64,000 nt of DNA. Origin: Halicephalobus mephisto. Its lineage: Eukaryota; Nematoda; Chromadorea; Rhabditida; Panagrolaimidae. Location: contig SWDT01000010.1 in NCBI GenBank assembly GCA_009193035.1, positions 558,001 to 622,000 of the forward strand. Reading direction: 5' to 3'. Numbering within the stretch: position 1 is the stretch's first letter; each line of letters opens with the position of its first letter. This document shows, one piece after another, positions 20,706-30,958 of the stretch. The position numbers were made by a program, and so were the translations under genes. The notes below the pieces were generated by a model. That model was not told where the DNA came from, searched no databases, and worked only from the letters and a program-made list of their open reading frames with translations.

Positions 20706-21023
20706 TTAGAATTGAATAACCTGGTTGCGAGACTTCTTGGCTCCTCCGAGTTCAAAGTGCTTGCAGCGCTTGATGGCTTTCTGCACACGGTGCTTGCATT
20801 CGACACATTCCATACGGAGTACAATCTTCTTTGTCGTCTTGGCCTTCTTACGGAAGATAGGCTTGGTTTGACCACCGAAACCACACTGTTTGCGATCGTA
20901 ACGACGACGTCCTTGAGCAAACTTGGATTCCTTGCCCTTCTTGTATTGGGTAACCTTGTGGTTGGTGTGACGACGGCACTTACCGGGGCAGAAAGTGCGA
21001 CGAGCTTTGGGGATGTTGACCAT
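20706..21023 (-). CDS. rpl-41: 60S ribosomal protein eL42 (L36a/L44)
   Basis: An intronless frame of 105 residues matches eL42 along its whole length: start [12 protein letters not shown], then [38 protein letters not shown], and the C-terminal [22 protein letters not shown]. Four Cys form the C4 zinc site. The protein sits near the E-site of the large subunit. The acceptor CTCATTTCAG lies eight bases before the ATG, typical for SL1 trans-splicing of ribosomal protein mRNAs. It is the most upstream member of the five-gene same-strand cluster, so its promoter probably drives the whole set. Confidence 0.95.
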   Translation of the reverse strand: MVNIPKARRTFCPGKCRRHTNHKVTQYKKGKESKFAQGRRRYDRKQCGFGGQTKPIFRKKAKTTKKIVLRMECVECKHRVQKAIKRCKHFELGGAKKSRNQVIQF

Positions 21024-22403
21024 GTTTGCTCTGAAATGAGAATATTGACAAACTGATAAAGTTTGATATATCAATCGCGAACAGAATCATACCAACTTTC
21101 CAAATACCATAAGGAAAGGGAAGAAATATAGTTACATGTTTGTCCACTAAGCTAATAAACAACGAAAAAATGAAAATAAAGGTAAAATCAACGGAATCAA
21201 TGATGAAATACACAAACGTAAGGAAAAGAACACGACAAGGTTTTGTATAGTCGTGATTAACAAAAGGGAAAAAACTACAAATAAAGGACATTCTGGAATA
21301 AATTTTGGATAAAATTACAGTAAAGGGATCAATTTATAATCCTATATAGTAATAAAGTAAAAACAACAGTAAAACCAACGAATTTGTAGAGGAAATGAAG
21401 AAGAACGAAAGAAAAGAAGAGGAATTGAGGCTGGACACACTGCGAGTCGCAAACAGTCGACAATCGCGTCGGGAGCCGAAAGGTTCAACTTTGCGAGCTC
21501 TTTTCGGGCTTGGTCGAAAACCATCTTCGAGATTTTTAAAATTTTCGTTTTTTTCCAGCTAAATTTATTCATATTTTTTCTAAACTGTAATTAATATGCA
21601 GTTGATGGTATTAATTAACACAATACTTAGTTCATGAGAAATGAATTGTATTTTTTAGGTTTCAATATAGTCATTTTTTCCTAAATTTTTGCAAATTCTC
21701 TCGATATAATGTTGTGTTAACTACCAATTAAGTAATCAAAAGACATTGGTGTTAATGCATATAATACTAAACCCAATATAATACGGGTGATTATCTCATT
21801 AATTACGTTAATTTAATTTCGAAAACTAAGCAAAACCAAAATTTAGGCCACCGAGTCGCTTCTAATACAGCTCTCAAATCTTCTAAATTTCTTGTGTTAA
21901 AACAAAATGTTCATCTAAATAGATACAATTGTCCAACTTTCACTTCTCAGAAAGTAAGTAAGCACAAAGGAATCAAAACTAAACATCGATATCTTTCAAA
22001 ATCCCCATTGAAGACCGTAGAACTTCCTTGATTAAACATATTCTACCAATACTGTAATCCTTTTAAATCTCGTCAACGGTAATTATCTTCAAGAAACTAA
22101 ACACCATAAATTCAAAATTCCATCCTAGAAACCTTTGTAGAAAAAAATCATTTTGGGCAAAATTCTAATAACACTATTTAATTACAAAAAGACATCCTCA
22201 ATATTCTCGAAGTTGAACAACCATATCCAAAATCCCCAACATTTCTAACATGACATCATCATTGCCCTCTAAGATAAAGTCTACGATCCTAAACGGTGCA
22301 AAACTCATCTCTTAGACGGTTCCATTTATGAACTCGAATTCAAAAATTAATCATCACCAAAAATAAATAAAAGTACAAGAAGTTACACCAGTTTTCCACA
22401 AGA
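21024..22403. other. 1.4 kb intergenic region; promoter of eL42 cluster and 3' flank of rpn-5
   Basis: Mostly AT-rich. The part next to the eL42 ATG carries T-rich promoter/outron-like sequence. A short minus-strand frame from ATG 21524 to 21342 begins with codon-like, GC-richer sequence (MVFDQARKELAKLNLSAPDA) that then degenerates. It may be a small exon or a fortuitous frame. Nothing else is seen. Confidence 0.4.
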
Positions 22404-23966
22404 TCACTTGCGCTGTTCAATCAAATGACGATGAACCATTTCTTCCTTGAGAATCAAGTGAGAAACCTTGTTGAGGATGTCAGTCAACTTCTTGACATTG
22501 CTTCCCCACTGATCCAAAGTCTCGATATCTGCACGACGAGCACGGAGATTAATGATTCTAGAAGGACGATGGATCTTCGCATCTGGAATAATACCAGTGA
22601 CAATAAGATTGCAAAGAAAAGATTCCATTTCATCTACAGGATACTCCAAGATTTCTGCCATGCGATCAAATGAGATTTGTGTGTAGTATTTGGCCACCAT
22701 TCTCATATTGTGCTCACCGACACGTTCATGGAACGCCTTCCATCTAGCATTGCCCTCTTCAGTGTTGGAAAAGACATGGGTAGGGGCGATTTCAGGAAGG
22801 CCCTGACGGAGAACAGTCTCGTACTTGGCCACAATGACTTCCTTCCATCCGATGACTTCTTCAGCGATGAAGAGCTCAAGTAAAGCATTGTATTCTGGAA
22901 TCAACTCCATCTGACGGATAGTGTGGATACGGTGGAGCAAATCCCATTGCTCGTTACCGTGAGGAGTCAGTAGGATGAAGAGAACAACACATTTGAGGAC
23001 TTCTTTGACTTTATCCTTGTCGTTTTGAATCTTGACAGTGTCGAAGAGAGCACGATAATGACGACAAACATCTAGATAGTTCTTCTCCTGGAGACCAATT
23101 TCAACCATGTACTTGTAGTATTCAATGCGCATGTTCTGGACGGCATCATCGTGATTCTCAAAGAACTTGATACTGATCTTCTTAGAAATAATCGAAGCAC
23201 GAATAAAATCTTTGCGAGCAATGGAGAGCTTCATTTGGTGAAGAAGGAATTGGACTTTTTCCTGCATCTCCATTGATCCATAAGTTTCGACTTGGAGTTC
23301 ACTAATGAGAGTCCAAGCTTCATCAAGTTTACCCTCCTTCTCGGCTTTCTCGACCAATCTCTTGGTTAATCGGGCCCGTTCGACTTCAACATAGATCTAA
23401 AGAAATAAGTTATAACAGCAAGGAAATAAGTGCTTCCTTACCTTGCCAGCAGTGACTTTCCTCAATGTTTCAATAAGTCTGTTCTTTTCCTTCTCGTTCG
23501 GGACCTTGTCAACCATTTCACAAGTGTCTCTGATCATGTTCCGGATAGCGAATTTGATGATAGCACGTTTTTTGGAGAGAAGATTGATTTGTTCATTGAG
23601 CAAGTCCCAATTCTGAGCATCGAACGCCAACTTGACTATGAAACGAACAAGTCTACTGTTTGATCGCATATCGCATCCCAGACGAGACTGTTTTTCCAAC
23701 GTAGCCAAACTTTCGATCGCTGCAGCAACATCACCAGCCTAAATTGGATCGGTTTATATATGGATTTTACTTTTGCAACTTACTCGAGCCATAGCAGCAG
23801 CCTTAGGAAGGATTTCATCGACTTGATTGGAGTAATCAACATCCATTTTCACAAGACGACCATCCCCGACCTGGGCAGCCAGATGGGCGAGTTCATCTTG
23901 GTCTGTTGGTTTATCCACCTGCATAGGCTCTACAGGAATCGGTTCACGTGAATCCGGTCTATCCAT
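22404..23966 (-). CDS. rpn-5: 26S proteasome lid subunit Rpn5 (PSMD12)
   Basis: Exons 23966-23784, 23738-23442 and 23396-22404, all phase 0, give 490 residues. Rpn5 is a PCI-domain scaffold of the 19S lid that contacts the Rpn11 deubiquitinase side. The helical-repeat N-terminal part includes KLAFDAQNWDLLNEQINLLS and EVERARLTKRL. The central part contains YYKYMVEIGLQEKNYLDVCR. The C-terminal PCI/winged-helix part includes MRMVAKYYTQISFDRMAEIL, followed by a final long helix with VHRHLIEQRK. It diverges from the plus-strand genes at 24 kb with a short shared 5' region. Identification is confident. Confidence 0.95.
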
Positions 23967-24060
23967 GTTAAATCTGAAAAGAAGGAAATCAGATGTGAAA
24001 GGAAAAGGGAGATTTCGAAGGAAACTGAAGAAAAACGAGAATTGTCATCAAAGTCAAGGA

Positions 24061-24252
24061 ATGTGGGTCTCGAAGGGAAAATTTCATTCTCTACTGAGGA
24101 CTAAGATTTTCGTCGTTTTCGAAACTCTGCTGGTTCTGGCTTATCCCTTGATGGATAAATTCTACCACGAATCTGCTAGTATTATTGCTGGTGTTCTGCA
24201 GAAGCGTACAACCGTCAAATCCGGCGTCTACGGAAGTTATATCAGGGTGTGA
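24061..24252 (+). CDS. Possible small membrane protein (63 residues)
   Basis: A short frame between the rpn-5 start and METTL2 encodes a basic N-terminus, one hydrophobic segment (TKIFVVFETLLVLAYPLM) and a polar tail ending VYGSYIRV. GC content and codon use look gene-like compared with flanking DNA, and the stop is 72 bases before the METTL2 ATG, so it could be an upstream cistron or a leader frame. I do not recognise the family. An alternative start at 23965 would overlap the rpn-5 start region. Confidence 0.35.
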   Translation: MWVSKGKFHSLLRTKIFVVFETLLVLAYPLMDKFYHESASIIAGVLQKRTTVKSGVYGSYIRV

Positions 24253-24324
24253 TTTTAGTTTTTCGTTGTTGGGTCCTTGTATTGAGTTGTTCCTTGATTT
24301 TCTCATATATAAATTTCCTTTATT

Positions 24325-25338
24325 ATGAACCCCAGTATCATGGAAGAAGCTCCTGATGTCGGTACAGAAAAAGTATCTACTAAAAAGAAGCAACAAAAGA
24401 AAGAAAAAAAGGCTAGACCCGTGAGAGCCCGGCCGTCTGATTTCGGCAAACGGTACCTCGAAGAAGAAGAAGATGTTTTCCAGCACAATGCTTGGGATGA
24501 TGTGGATTTTCCTCCTGAACAAGAAGAGATCGTGAGACAGACGATTGAGAAGCAAAAGAACGCTGCCGTGGATGAAGAGAAGGCAAAGGACTTGGTCGCG
24601 AATCCGGAAAGTCGATGGAACGATTTCTATGAGCAACATGAATGTAAGTTCTTCATGGACAGAAAGTGGCTTGACAAGGAAGCTCCTGAGTTATTTGAAG
24701 GAGGAACACAGGCAAGAAGTTAAATATAATTTTAAAGATAAAGTTGGTTTTAGGATCGGAAGCTCTACGTCTACGATGTCGGTTGTGGAGTCGGGAACAC
24801 GACATTTCCTCTTCTTGAAACGAATCCGAACTTGTTCATCTACTGCTCCGACTACTCTTCTACTGCCGTCGACTTGGTCGAGAAAAATCCAATTTACTTG
24901 AAAGAGCAACATCGATGTTCTGTTTCCGTTTGGGATATTACCAAGCCGAACACAGTCGTTCCAGAGAATTCCATAGACTTTATCCTCTGCATTTACGTCC
25001 TCAGTGCTATTCCTCCAGAGAACCACAAAGTAGCTGTTCAGAACTTGGTCAAACTCTTGAAGCCAGGAGGAAAGCTGATGCTGAAGGATTACGGTCGACA
25101 TGACTTGACTCAATTGCGGTTCAAAGGAGGAAGATTCATCAAGGATAATTTCTACTGTAGAGGAGACAATACCTTGGTTTACTTCTTCACTGCGGAAGAA
25201 TTACACGATTTGTTTACCGAAGCGGGTTTAGTCAAGGAAGAGAACTTCGTGGATAAAAGGCTGATCGTGAATCGACGAAGACAAATCAAAATGTACCGAA
25301 GGTGGATGCAATGCAAATATGTCAAGCCTTCTTCCTGA
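24325..25338 (+). CDS. METTL2: METTL2/METTL8-family tRNA 3-methylcytidine methyltransferase
   Basis: Exons 24325-24711 and 24754-25338 give 323 residues. The family adds m3C at position 32 of tRNA-Thr and related tRNAs using S-adenosylmethionine. Seen: FGKRYLEEEEDVFQHNAWDD, the hallmark N-terminal motif of METTL2; RWNDFYEQHECKFFMDRKWL; SAM motif I VYDVGCGVGN; IYCSDYSSTAVDLV; FILCIYVLSAIPPE; LKPGGKLMLKDYGRHDLTQL. The N-terminus is Lys-rich. The single intron uses a GC donor (CAG|GCAAGAA) and a normal TTTTAG acceptor; no GT donor restores the frame. Starts at 24325 or 24340 are both possible. NSUN5 follows after about 100 bases, making an RNA-methylation operon likely. Confidence 0.93.
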
Positions 25339-25442
25339 TCTGGGATTCAGTTTTTTCTGTTTTTGAATTAAAATAAAAAATGCCTCCACAAGGACCTAAT
25401 TTTTTCGAATTTATCTTTAATTTTTAGAACAAACCAAAGTTG
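25339..25442 (+). promoter_or_regulatory. Intercistronic region METTL2-NSUN5
   Basis: Contains AATAAA at about 25372-25377, then T-rich sequence and the acceptor TTTAATTTTTAG ending at 25427, fifteen bases before the NSUN5 ATG. An ATG at 25380 opens only a 15-codon frame that ends in the acceptor, so it is not the NSUN5 start. Confidence 0.6.
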
Positions 25443-26714
25443 ATGAAACTATGCTGTGAGACGTTGAAATACAAGGATTACCTAGACAAATTCCTCGAAG
25501 ACAGGGAAATCGCCCAGATTCTGAAGGCGGATGGCATTGATGGGAATCGAGAACTGGTCATGGTGTTACTGTATGAGATGATATTTGGAAAAGGTTTGAA
25601 GTTTTTCAATGGAAAGTTGAAGCAAGCAGCTAGATTGGTGAATCAAGCGGTTCAAGACAAAGTTGGTTTTATTTTAAAATTGCTGTAATTTTAGAAATTT
25701 TAGAAAACAGAACTCGAGAAAGCTGGTATGAATCCCGATTCTGTTTCTAGTCAATCTACATCGGTTACTGTTCCTCGTTACGCTCGAGTAAACACTATAC
25801 TGACAACATTCGATGAAACGGTATCGCAGATGAAAGAAGAAGGATGGTTAGTTTCCAAAGTTTCCCGAGCGGAGTTCAAGCATAAGGTACTGTCGATGTC
25901 AGAAGAGGAAGTCTTCATCGATCCTGACGTTGAGAACCTTCTTATTTTCCCGCCAAGTTGCAAACTTCATGATTACAACCTCGTTCTTGAAGGAAAGTTG
26001 ATTCTGCAAGATAAAGCTAGTTGTTTTACTGCGTTTGTACTGAATCCAGCACCAGGAAGTGATTGTTTTGATGCTTGTGCCGCTCCAGGAAACAAAACAT
26101 CTCACATGGCAGCGATTATGAAAAATCAAGGGTAAAGTTTAAAACTAATTTTAATAATAAGTAGTTGTTTTAGAAGAATCTTTGCTATTGATCTCAATGA
26201 AAACAGAAAAAGAACCCTGAAAGAAATGATGACGAAAACCGGAGTGACAATTGCCAAAGTTGGACAAGGGGATTTCCTCGAAGTTGACGTGAATGAAGCA
26301 GATTTCGAGCAGATCAAATACGTGATTGTGGATCCTCCTTGTTCTGGATCGGGAATAGTCAAAAGAGATTGTTTTATATCAAACGACAGAAATGTGGACA
26401 AAAACAGAGTAGAAAAACTCCATAATCTTCAAGTGATGCTGTTGAAACGTGCTTTGTCCTTTCCGAACGTTGAACGGGTGGCTTACTCAACTTGCTCAAT
26501 TCACGTTGAAGAAAACGAACATGTAGTTGCAGAACTCCTCGGTGATAATGAAATTTATGAAAATTTCGAACTAATTGATCCAATGCCGAAATGGAAACAC
26601 AGAGGATTAGACGAATTTGAATTTGCCAAGAAAGTTATCAGAGCAGATCCAGAAACTGATCTAACGAATGGATTCTTTGTAGCCCTTTTCCAAAGAAAGA
26701 AGTTCGACGAATGA
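25443..26714 (+). CDS. nsun-5: NSUN5-type large-subunit rRNA 5-methylcytosine methyltransferase
   Basis: Exons 25443-25661, 25704-26131 and 26174-26714 give about 395 residues. NSUN5/Rcm1 methylates a conserved cytosine of the large rRNA. Motifs: FIDPDVENLLIFPP, ILQDKASCFTAFVLNP, SAM-binding DACAAPGNKTSHMAA, the motif IV Cys in VDPPCSGSGIVKRD, the catalytic Cys in VAYSTCSIHVEENE, and the C-terminal LTNGFFVALFQRK. The ATG follows an acceptor at 25427, and the in-frame residues KPKL just upstream of it suggest the true N-terminus could start slightly earlier or be trimmed by trans-splicing. It is the second gene of a likely two-gene operon with METTL2. Confidence 0.93.
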
Positions 26715-27184
26715 TCAAGTTCCAATTTTTGTTGAGTTTTGGTTAATTAGAAAATATAAAATATATTGATTCTTTGTTGAAAATGGGTCTTTCGTAAGAT
26801 ACAGTAACTTTCCCTCAGTTACTATTAGAATCCGAAGGAAACGATGTAAAACATCAGTAAATCTCAAACAAAATAATTATGAAACAGCAAGTCTAACCAT
26901 AATTGAACAAGATTCTCGAATCCAAAGTAACTTGGATATTTCAGCGTCAAACCCACTAAGTAGTAATTTACCAGTACTCCATCAGTACTCTACCAATCCT
27001 TTCTTCAATAACTCAGAAACAAGATACTTATCAAAATTCCCCAATCATCTCAAGTCTCCCAAAAATTACCTCAATCCAGTTTGTTTTCAAAAAATCAATT
27101 GTAAATATTCCTTTGGAAATAATTCCTGGTAATTTCACCAAATAAACTTAACAAGTGAAAAAGTAAAAATGAAACATTGTCAAA
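26715..27184. other. Convergent intergenic region
   Basis: The 470 bases between the converging NSUN5 and cyn-15 3' ends are AT-rich with several short CAGTACT words. No gene, RNA or clear repeat is seen. Confidence 0.6.
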
Positions 27185-29287
27185 CTACTCAGTTTTCAAC
27201 GTGATTGAGACAATACTGATTTCTTGTTTGGGTCGTCCAGACTTCTCAAAAGTCGGTGTCTGATTGATCTTTTGAACAACACTAAATCCATCAGTAACTT
27301 CTCCGAATAGAGTATTCTTTCCATCCAAAAATTCCGCAGGAACAACAGTAATAAAGAATTGAGATCCATTCGTATTAGGACCTGCATTAGCCATTGACAA
27401 TCTAAAAGGTTTATCATGTCGTAACATAGGATGAAATTCATCTTCAAATTCACCGCCCCAGATCGATTTTCCACCAATTCCTTTACCAGTAGGATCACCT
27501 GTTTGAATAATAAACGATTTCACAACTCTATGAAAAATATGACCATTATAGTATCCTCTTCTAGCATGAGTAATAAAATTCTCAACAGTCTTAGGACATT
27601 CTTTCGGAAACAATTTCACATGAATATCTCCATATGTCGTGTGGATAATTGCTGTATCAGTTTTCGATTTCGATTCATCCTTATCAGCCACAGCAGTTAA
27701 AGCATCTTCTTTTTTCGGTTTTTCATTGAATACATCACGACCATTTCCTCCTTCTTCAACAACTCCAGTAAATGGATCAGCATTAGTGAAAATAAAGAAA
27801 CGATTTTTCTTATGCGCTGAAGCAATAAGCATAGGATCTGGTTCCGATTTCCTCAAGGCAGGATTTTCAGAAGCTTCAACTTCAGCAGTCAACGCAGCTC
27901 CTCCTAATCTTTCTGTAGTCGACGGTACAGCTCTACACAATGCAACTCCAAGGAACCTGATTGTTTCCATTTTTCCAATATCACGTACTATTTTCTCCGT
28001 CACAACATTATAAACTCTAATGCCAACAGGACTTGGATAAAGTAAAAAGTTCCCCGAATCGTCAAATATCATCCGGAAATATTCAAATGATTTCTGATCT
28101 CTGTTGACTTCTTTTTCATGAGCGACTCTTCTGGTCCAATCAATGTTAGAAATTCCATAACAACTAAAAAATTAATTTTTTTAAAAAATACATTATACAA
28201 AAAACTTACTCATTTAATTTCGCTTCTTCTACGTATTTTGTCAAACTTTCATCAATCGTTTTAACTATCTTACCTGTATCAACATCGAAAATTCTCAGCA
28301 TTCTATCATGCGAATATGTAGCAAAAAAGTTTCCAGTTGGTGAAACACAGATTGATTTTGGGGCTTGTTTAACTTTATAAAATTCATAAAGATCCGTATC
28401 CGTTTTGTATTCCCATTTGATATTCTTAGGAAATTCATAATTCGTTTTAGCTCCACTCCAATATTCCACCATACCTCGTTCATCAACAGATATGACAATA
28501 TTCTTAGATGCAACATACGTCATCAACACTACCGGTCGAGAATGAAGTTTCTCAGTCATATGAATCGGAGCATTACTACCTTTAGCATCATAAACAAAAA
28601 TCTTACTAGAAGCAGCATCAGATATCGCCAAAGCATGAACAACGTCCGATCCAAGATGAACCCAACATGCTACTTTCGGAAAAAACGGAAATTTAAACAT
28701 ATTGATCATGTCAAAATTGACAATATCGAAAATTTTCACCATGTTTTCTTCCATGCAAACTGTTGCCATAAGAGTCCCATTATAGTTGATACTAATGTCC
28801 GAAAATGGATGCAGAAAACAACAAAAATGTTTAACAAATTCAATACCGACACCATGTTGTTTTTTCCAAAACTTTAGATGACCATCACAACTGGCAGTAA
28901 TGATAAAATCAGTTCTAAAATTTAGTAATCAACAAACAAAAAGTAAAAACAAACTTACTGAGTAGCAAATACGTGTGTAATAGTCTCCCTATGCATGAAA
29001 GACTTCTCATATTGTGTTCCTTTTGGAATTGATCGTAAATACGTATCTTCAAATTTTAAAACTTTTTTTGAACAAGGAATTTCAGGGATTTTGAACAATT
29101 CAGTGTCATTGTGTTGTTCTTCAGACTCTTCAGTAGTACTTTCCAATTCAGTCCTAGCTCTCTTAGTGGGGGGTTCATCAACAACACTAGAAGAAGGTTG
29201 TTCTTCTTCGTTATCTTCTTCCGTTGTCCTTAAAGATTCTGGGATAGCTGGACCAATTTCCTCATCATCCTCTGGAGCCTTCGCCAT
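27185..29287 (-). CDS. cyn-15: WD-repeat cyclophilin (PPWD1 type), spliceosome-associated
   Basis: Exons 29287-28959, 28914-28210 and 28163-27185 give 670 residues. An acidic, low-complexity N-terminus leads to WD40 repeats (DFIITASCDGHLKFWKK; MATVCMEENMVKIFDIVN; FFATYSHDRMLRIFDVDTG), a PPWD1-specific linker (CYGISNIDWTRRVAHEKEV), and a C-terminal cyclophilin domain from about residue 515. The domain shows FHRVVKSFIIQTGDPTGKG and NTNGSQFFITVVPAEFLDGK with the catalytic Arg of FHR, Gln of QTGD and Phe of QFFIT; the C-terminal active-site His is less clear. PPWD1 is a nuclear peptidyl-prolyl isomerase of late spliceosomes. It starts 168 bases after rpn-7 on the same strand, so a two-gene operon is plausible. 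Confidence 0.94.
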
Positions 29288-29455
29288 CTTCTGAAATCTA
29301 AATTACAATAAAAATAACTACAAAGATAAAAAATAATTAAATGGCAAAAACCATTCATTAATCAACAACCAATAGTCAGTATTTTTCATAAAATTACACG
29401 GATCAATCAATAACTTAGCAATAGTCAAATCCACCAGTCAGATTTGCACTCCCAA

Positions 29456-30743
29456 TTAGGCATTAATGACACGAGCCAACTTTTGGATGCGATTAAGGAG
29501 GATATCACCATCACGCATAACAGCCTTGTACAGGTGATTCTTGTTGTCCGGATGATTCATCTCAATAACTCCACGAACTGCATCAATTCTACAATTGAGT
29601 TGGCCGGTGGAAATAAGACGATGAAGTTCGCGATCGATAAATGTCTTCGAAACACCGAAATCTTTGGACATCATATCGAGACGTACAGTCTTGTAAGGAG
29701 TCAAGAACTGCTCGTAAGCCTTGAGACGCATAGCACGAGAGTAATAGCCGTAATGAAGGGCCAAATAGCGGTTAAATTTGAGTCGCTTGGATTCCAGTTG
29801 GGCTAACATGACAAAGAACTGGCTGTAATTGCAGTCGTAGAAGGCGTTGAGGTACTCACGGATAGGAATCAGATCTCCCTTTTCACCACCTCCGACAAGC
29901 TGCTCCTGGATCTCACTGCAATGGATCACCTTTTCTCGAAGTTCGGGACGATCTAGAGAATAGACCGTCGTCAAAACGGTGTAGAAAATGAGATCTTCAT
30001 AGGACATGAGTTCGTAAGAGCCAAAAGTAGGAACAGCTTCCAAAAACAAGGCAGCAGCACCTTTGAAGTCACGAGTAGACATCTTGTAGAGACCCTCATA
30101 GGACCGGAGTCTGTTCTTTCGCTCCCAATCACCGCCTTGCTCCATGAGGTCCTTGGCTTTGCTGATATTGGCGCTGATCAACTTGTGGTCAAGGAAGAAC
30201 AATCCCAATCGAATCAGGTTGAAAACAAGATCAATTCTGTAGCCCATACCGACGGTTTTCTCATAGGTGTGACGGAACGCAGAAACAGCCGCATCTTTGT
30301 CGCCAATTTGACAAAGATATTCCGATTTCTTCAGCCAAGCTTGTCGAACTTCACTTTCACCAAGATTCTGCTCAGCATCCAAAATTTCCGCATCGATCTC
30401 TTCCAATTTCTTTGTGTTCTTCTTCTTCAAGTCTGCCAACAGCTCCTTGTCAATCGGGATCCCAAGTTCAGTAACGACAATCTCGTAGAATGGCCCCATT
30501 TCATTGTCCGTAATGTGCTTCATTAGGGTTTCCAACTTGGCTTTCTTGACATTAGAATCGAGTTCCTTAGAGTTCACAACGAAACGGAGTTGGGCAATCT
30601 CAAGGTCGGGGATCTTAGAGATGATCTGAAGACGGGAAATAAAAACTTATGTCGATGAAACTATAACTTACGTCCTTGTCAAAGTCATCAGCAGTGGCTG
30701 CTGATTTGGTCGATGCAGATTTCGTCTGGGATTCGGATTCCAT
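29456..30743 (-). CDS. rpn-7: 26S proteasome lid subunit Rpn7 (PSMD6)
   Basis: Exons 30743-30672 and 30625-29456 give 413 residues. The short first exon is Ser/Thr/Ala-rich and ends in DFDKD. The second carries the family's helical N-lobe (MGPFYEIVVTELGIPIDKEL), AWLKKSEYLCQIGDKDAAVS, RIDLVFNLIRLGLFFLDHKL, and a PCI domain with YLALHYGYYSRAMRLKAYEQ, LDMMSKDFGVSKTFIDREL, ISTGQLNCRIDAVRGVIE and NRIQKLARVI. Rpn7 holds lid subunits together through the PCI horseshoe. It diverges from vps-18 with only 215 bases between the two ATGs, implying a shared bidirectional promoter. Two lid genes, rpn-5 and rpn-7, lie within 9 kb here. Confidence 0.95.
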
Positions 30744-30958
30744 AATTGTTAGATCCTGAAAATGAATTAGGATGAATAATGGGAAGGAGTAGGAACGAAT
30801 AAAAAAGGAAAACAAGGAAAAAAGCGCGATTGAGAAAAACGAAATTCCGCAATTGTCATCGTCTTCTTTCGCAATCTGCCCGCAACATTCAGAACTGCAG
30901 TCACAAGAAAAACGAAAATAATTCTTCTTCGATTCACTGTTAATAAAGCCCGATTCTG
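30744..30958. promoter_or_regulatory. Bidirectional promoter region rpn-7 / vps-18
   Basis: 215 bases separate the divergent start codons. The stretch contains purine-rich GGAAAACAAGGAAAAAAGCG and a GC-richer core (TTTCGCAATCTGCCCGCAAC), but no motif I can name with certainty. Confidence 0.4.

Noticed and set aside
21342..21524. Short minus-strand frame upstream of eL42 as a full gene
   Set aside because: Starts with gene-like codons but turns into low-complexity T-rich sequence and has no splice partner in phase; not reported as a CDS.
25380..25428. ATG at 25380 as NSUN5 start
   Set aside because: Frame ends after 15 codons at the acceptor, and no GT donor follows it; it lies in the intercistronic spacer.
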